Positions 61,322 through 64,000 of a stretch of DNA of 64,000 nt are shown in pieces (positions within the stretch are counted from its first letter, which is position 1; every line of letters starts with the position of its first letter). The notes under the pieces are model-generated. The model saw only the letters and a list, made by a program, of their open reading frames with translations. It had not been told where the DNA came from and did no database searches. A program made the position numbers and the translations under genes. The DNA is from Burkholderia sp. FERM BP-3421 (GTDB lineage: Bacteria; Pseudomonadota; Gammaproteobacteria; Burkholderiales; Burkholderiaceae): the NCBI RefSeq assembly GCF_028657905.1, contig NZ_CP117782.1, positions 1,984,001 through 2,048,000 on the forward strand. The letters are read 5' to 3'.

Positions 61322-62683
61322 TCAGTCTTCGTGTTTTTCGATGGCGAGCGCGACGGCCAGCAGCGCGTCGTCGTCGCCTCGCGCCCGCATCAATTGCACG
61401 CTGGTCGGCCAGCCGCCGTCGTCCGCGCCGGCGGGCAATGCAATGGCCGGGGTATCGAGAAAACTGCCGGGCATCGTCAGTGCAAGCGTCGCGAGATTGA
61501 TCCGGGAAAAGCGTTCAGGATCGGCTTCAAGCGGATCGAGCGGCGGCGCAACGTGTGCGACGGTCGGCGCGACGAACGTCGCATCGCCGAGTTCATCGCG
61601 AAACAGGGTCAGCAGGCCGGCACGCGCCGCGTGCAAGGTATCGAGACGACCATCGCTCAGATCGCGGCTGGCCTCCAATCGCCCGCGCACGCGCGGGTCG
61701 AGACCCTCCGCCTCGCTCGATTCGAGCAGCGCGCGATGGGTCTCGAACGCCTCGATCGCGCCCAACCAGCCGTATCGCGCGCCCAGATCGCGCACCTTGC
61801 TCAACGATGCGAATGCGTGCGCTTCGACACGCGCGCCGGTTTCCCGAAGACGCGCGACGAACTGCTCGAAATCGCGCGCGACCGCCGGTTCCAGCGTGTA
61901 ACCGGACAGCCAGCCCGGATCGATAACGAACCGCTGCGTCCGCAGCGAGGCACATGGCGCAATGAAGGAGGCGCCGCGCACCACCGCGTCGAAGGCCATG
62001 CAGTCGGCAACGGTGCGCGCGAGCGGGCCGCCCGTATCGAGCGTCGGCGCGAGCGCGGTCATGCCGCCGCGCGGATAGCGCGCGGTGCTCGCTCGATAGC
62101 CGACCAAGCCATTGAATGCGGCGGGAATGCGGATAGAGCCCGCGGTGTCGGTGCCGACCGACAGCGGCACGATGTTCTCGGCCAATGCGATCGCAGCGCC
62201 CGACGACGAACCGCCCGGCGCTCGCGCACCTTCCGTCATATCGCCATGCGGATAGGTCGGTGTGCCGAAATGCGGATTGAGTCCCAATCCCGAATACGCG
62301 AACTCGCTGAGGTTGGTCTTGCCGATCGCAATCAGCCCCGCGCGCCGCGCCGCCGTCACGAGGGCTGCATCGCTTGCAGCTGACGCACGGCTGCGGTAAA
62401 TCGCGGCGCCGGCCGTGGTGACGGCCCCGGCAACATCGAACAAATCCTTCCACGCAACCGGCACCCCATCCAATGGACCGAGCGGCTTGCCCGCACGCCA
62501 GCGTGCGGCGGACGCGGCGGCCTCCTCGAGCGCGCGCGCATCCAGCGTCGCGATGAAAGTCGCGCGAGCCTCACTGGCATAAGCCAACGCAACCTCGACA
62601 ACGTCAAGCGGATCGGCGTCGCCACGGGCGTATGCATCGGCCAGCGCCAAAGCAGTCGATCCTGATCGCAACGGACACGTCAT
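61322..62683 (-). CDS. amidase (amidase-signature family)
   Basis: The protein of 453 residues carries the amidase triad: Lys79 in GVPVAWKDLFD, the cis-Ser in GGSSSG (157-162) and nucleophile Ser183 in GTDTAGSIRIPA. It hydrolyses a carboxamide or carbamate to acid plus ammonia or amine in the cytosol. The ATG at 62683 gives a family-like N-terminus; a longer frame reaching 62881 has no similarity. It is the first gene of the operon, with a perfect 6-bp inverted repeat 21 bases upstream. Confidence 0.93.
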   Translation of the reverse strand: MTCPLRSGSTALALADAYARGDADPLDVVEVALAYASEARATFIATLDARALEEAAASAARWRAGKPLGPLDGVPVAWKDLFDVAGAVTTAGAAIYRSRASAASDAALVTAARRAGLIAIGKTNLSEFAYSGLGLNPHFGTPTYPHGDMTEGARAPGGSSSGAAIALAENIVPLSVGTDTAGSIRIPAAFNGLVGYRASTARYPRGGMTALAPTLDTGGPLARTVADCMAFDAVVRGASFIAPCASLRTQRFVIDPGWLSGYTLEPAVARDFEQFVARLRETGARVEAHAFASLSKVRDLGARYGWLGAIEAFETHRALLESSEAEGLDPRVRGRLEASRDLSDGRLDTLHAARAGLLTLFRDELGDATFVAPTVAHVAPPLDPLEADPERFSRINLATLALTMPGSFLDTPAIALPAGADDGGWPTSVQLMRARGDDDALLAVALAIEKHED

Positions 62684-62704
62684 CGCCACACCATCCCAAT
62701 AAAT

Positions 62705-62724
62705 GTACTTCGTTGACAAAGTAC
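62705..62724. promoter_or_regulatory. palindromic candidate operator for the catabolic operon
   Basis: GTACTT (62705-62710), eight bases, then the exact complement AAGTAC (62719-62724). It lies 21 bases before the amidase start in an AT-rich patch that must contain the promoter. Short inverted repeats of this size are usual for GntR/FadR-type regulators, and one is encoded at the operon's end. Confidence 0.6.
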
Positions 62725-62979
62725 GTTTACTGTAAGCCTCGGAAAATTCCGTCCAAATAGGACTTACCCTCGGCTGTGAGACGCGGCCTCGCGCTCGGCG
62801 AACCGGAACACCGGCATCAAAATGCCGACCCGACGCGGGGACACGAACACGACGTCTCCGACATGTCCGCCCCCTTCCCACCCCATCGCCTAAACTTCCC
62901 TACATCACCCCACCGTCCGCGCCCACCCGCCGCGCACGCCTCGCCGCCGCCCACCCGCGTGCGGCGCACGGAGGTCACC

Positions 62980-63276
62980 ATGTCCGACCAACCGGCACTG
63001 CCAACCCGCGAACTCGACTACGAGGGCTTCGAGATCCACGTCACGCTGATCCCGATCCCGCCTGACGCAACGCACCAGACCTACGCCGGCTACGTCTGCC
63101 ACCCTGGCGCGAACCCAACCCTGCCCGACCACGTCGTCCCGTTCCGCGCGGACGGCGAGGCCCGCTTCCCCACCCCCGACGACGCCGCCCGCGACGCCTT
63201 CCAGATCGGCCGCAGCATCATCGACGGCACGCATCCCGACCTGTCGGTGCTGTCGCTCGTCACGCACGGCTACTGA
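62980..63276 (+). CDS. small hypothetical protein
   Basis: The protein of 98 residues starts MSDQPALPTRELDYEGFEIHVTLIPIP, with GGAGGT five bases before the ATG. It has a compact alpha/beta pattern, with strands near 17-25 and 39-45, an ARFPTPDDAARDAFQIGRSIIDG helix region and no signal peptide. This looks like the small soluble hypothetical proteins common in Burkholderia. No partner gene is evident. Confidence 0.75.
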   Translation: MSDQPALPTRELDYEGFEIHVTLIPIPPDATHQTYAGYVCHPGANPTLPDHVVPFRADGEARFPTPDDAARDAFQIGRSIIDGTHPDLSVLSLVTHGY

Positions 63277-63404
63277 GCGGCTGCTGATCCCCCGCGCCCC
63301 GTCGCCTTGCCCCCTGCTCCGCTTGCTGCGATGATGGCCGGGAGACCACCGCGCCGGCCCGATGATCCGGCCACCATCAACCGCCCGCCGTCATCCGAAC
63401 GCCC

Positions 63405-63638
63405 ATGAACACGCCATCGCCGCCCCCGGAAAGCGCACCGCCGAAGCCCCCGCATCGCCCGCACAACCGCGCGCTGAACCTGCTCGCGATCTTCGCCGGC
63501 CTGGCAACCTTCGCCGTCGGCGCGGGCTGGGTGATCTACTCCTACATCGTCGACCGCGAAGCCCCGTACTTCGCGATCCCGCTGGTGTTCTCGGTCCCGG
63601 TGATCGTCGCCGTCGCGATACGCGGCATCTGGGACTAG
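63405..63638 (+). CDS. small two-segment membrane protein
   Basis: The protein of 77 residues starts MNTPSPPPESAPPKPP, a proline-rich cytosolic leader. Two hydrophobic segments follow at about 26-46 (LLAIFAGLATFAVGAGWVIYSYI) and 55-73 (YFAIPLVFSVPVIVAVAI). No family is recognised. The hydrophobic pattern and in-genome composition support a real gene. Confidence 0.65.
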   Translation: MNTPSPPPESAPPKPPHRPHNRALNLLAIFAGLATFAVGAGWVIYSYIVDREAPYFAIPLVFSVPVIVAVAIRGIWD

Positions 63639-63723
63639 CCCTCCGCTCTCCCTCCCGCGCCGAATTTATCGGCCGGCCGCCTGTCCTACCTCGCACCGTC
63701 CGTTTCCAGCCCGTCCACCGCCC

Positions 63724-64000
63724 ATGACCCGTCACCTCCCCCGTCCGCGCATGACCGCCCGCCTCCTCATGCCGCTCGCGTTCGTCGTCTGGCTCGCCAC
63801 CAGCCTGCTGCCCGGCGTCGCCACGCCCGCCCAGGCCGCCGGTGTCAACTGCACGAAGGCGACGCCGTCCCACGGGCGCCATTGCCGCGCCGTCCGCAAC
63901 ACGCACGTGAAAAAGGCCGTCCGCCCCACGAAGATCAGGAAGAAGCCGCGCCGAGCCCGTTCCCGCACCGATGCGGCCGCATCGCAACCGGCCAAACGCC
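63724..64000 (+). CDS. secreted basic-leader protein, cut by the window end; possibly a PBP7-type endopeptidase
   Basis: The frame opens at the ATG at 63724 and stays open for 92 codons to the window edge. A signal peptide is clear (MTARLLMPLAFVVWLATSLL from residue 10, cleavage expected after ATPAQA near residue 38). The mature start AGVNCTKATPSHGRHCRAV then becomes rich in Lys and Arg. Burkholderia D-alanyl-D-alanine endopeptidases (PbpG) often have such a basic leader before the catalytic domain, but the SxxK motif lies outside the window, so this is only a suggestion. Confidence 0.55.
   Translation, partial: MTRHLPRPRMTARLLMPLAFVVWLATSLLPGVATPAQAAGVNCTKATPSHGRHCRAVRNTHVKKAVRPTKIRKKPRRARSRTDAAASQPAKR

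Noticed and set aside
62713..62741. Plus-strand TTGACA as a -35 box near the amidase palindrome
   Set aside because: No acceptable -10 lies 16-18 bases downstream and the next plus-strand gene starts over 200 bases away.

Overview
The window is very GC-rich, with third positions dominated by G/C. Its conserved genes (htpG-ubiC-glycosylase, parC-parE, uup, a rubredoxin, an acetylpolyamine amidohydrolase) point to a betaproteobacterium, most likely Burkholderia sensu lato. The species cannot be fixed from sequence alone. No rRNA and no CRISPR array were seen.

Layout. (1) 1-29.7 kb is ordinary chromosome. It starts with a minus-strand htpG > ubiC > mug-like operon in which every stop overlaps the next start, driven by a good sigma-32 promoter. 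Next is a MocR regulator facing an amino-acid cluster (VOC protein, EamA exporter, aminotransferase, RidA, PhzF), then a GGDEF-EAL protein and a ChrA-type transporter. A LysR gene faces an operon of MFS transporter, M20 amidohydrolase and acetylpolyamine amidohydrolase; a second LysR gene faces a PACE-type efflux gene. parE, parC and uup follow, then a rubredoxin, a lectin-like small protein and a trypsin-fold protein.

(2) 29.74-49.53 kb is an integrative element in the 3' end of a tRNA-Arg(CCT) gene. It has a P4-type tyrosine integrase beside the tRNA, repeated GTTGGTAT integrase-arm motifs at both ends and a decayed right attachment site. Inside are an XRE regulator with a perfect palindromic operator, an H-NS-like silencer, a PriCT/TOPRIM/DUF927 primase-helicase with small companions, AlpA and Rha regulators, an OLD-family ATPase-nuclease with a tiny CPYC ORF, a coupled large serine recombinase + ParB + ParB cassette with no ParA, a resolvase, and an AT-rich P-loop ATPase of the Sll1717/FunZ type. 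Two clusters of six TTGGAGA(C/T) octamers lie about 14.4 kb apart near the element's ends and look like replication iterons.

(3) 49.53-53.8 kb is a junction region. An IS256-family element without target duplication abuts the right attachment site and has replaced the first codons of a Tlde1-like (DUF2778) effector gene, supplying a new start codon. Its probable immunity gene, a decayed PRTRC protein B gene, a DUF1493 protein and a small membrane protein follow.

(4) 53.8-62.7 kb is one long minus-strand operon: amidase, polysaccharide-deacetylase-type hydrolase, MFS transporter, two SDRs, a small MCGMCG protein, a CobW GTPase, a PotD-like binding protein without a signal peptide, and last a GntR regulator with two winged-helix domains. 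A GTACTT-N8-AAGTAC palindrome precedes the amidase. This looks like uptake and breakdown of an amide or carbamoyl compound. (5) 62.7-64 kb returns to small chromosomal genes and the start of a secreted protein cut by the window edge.
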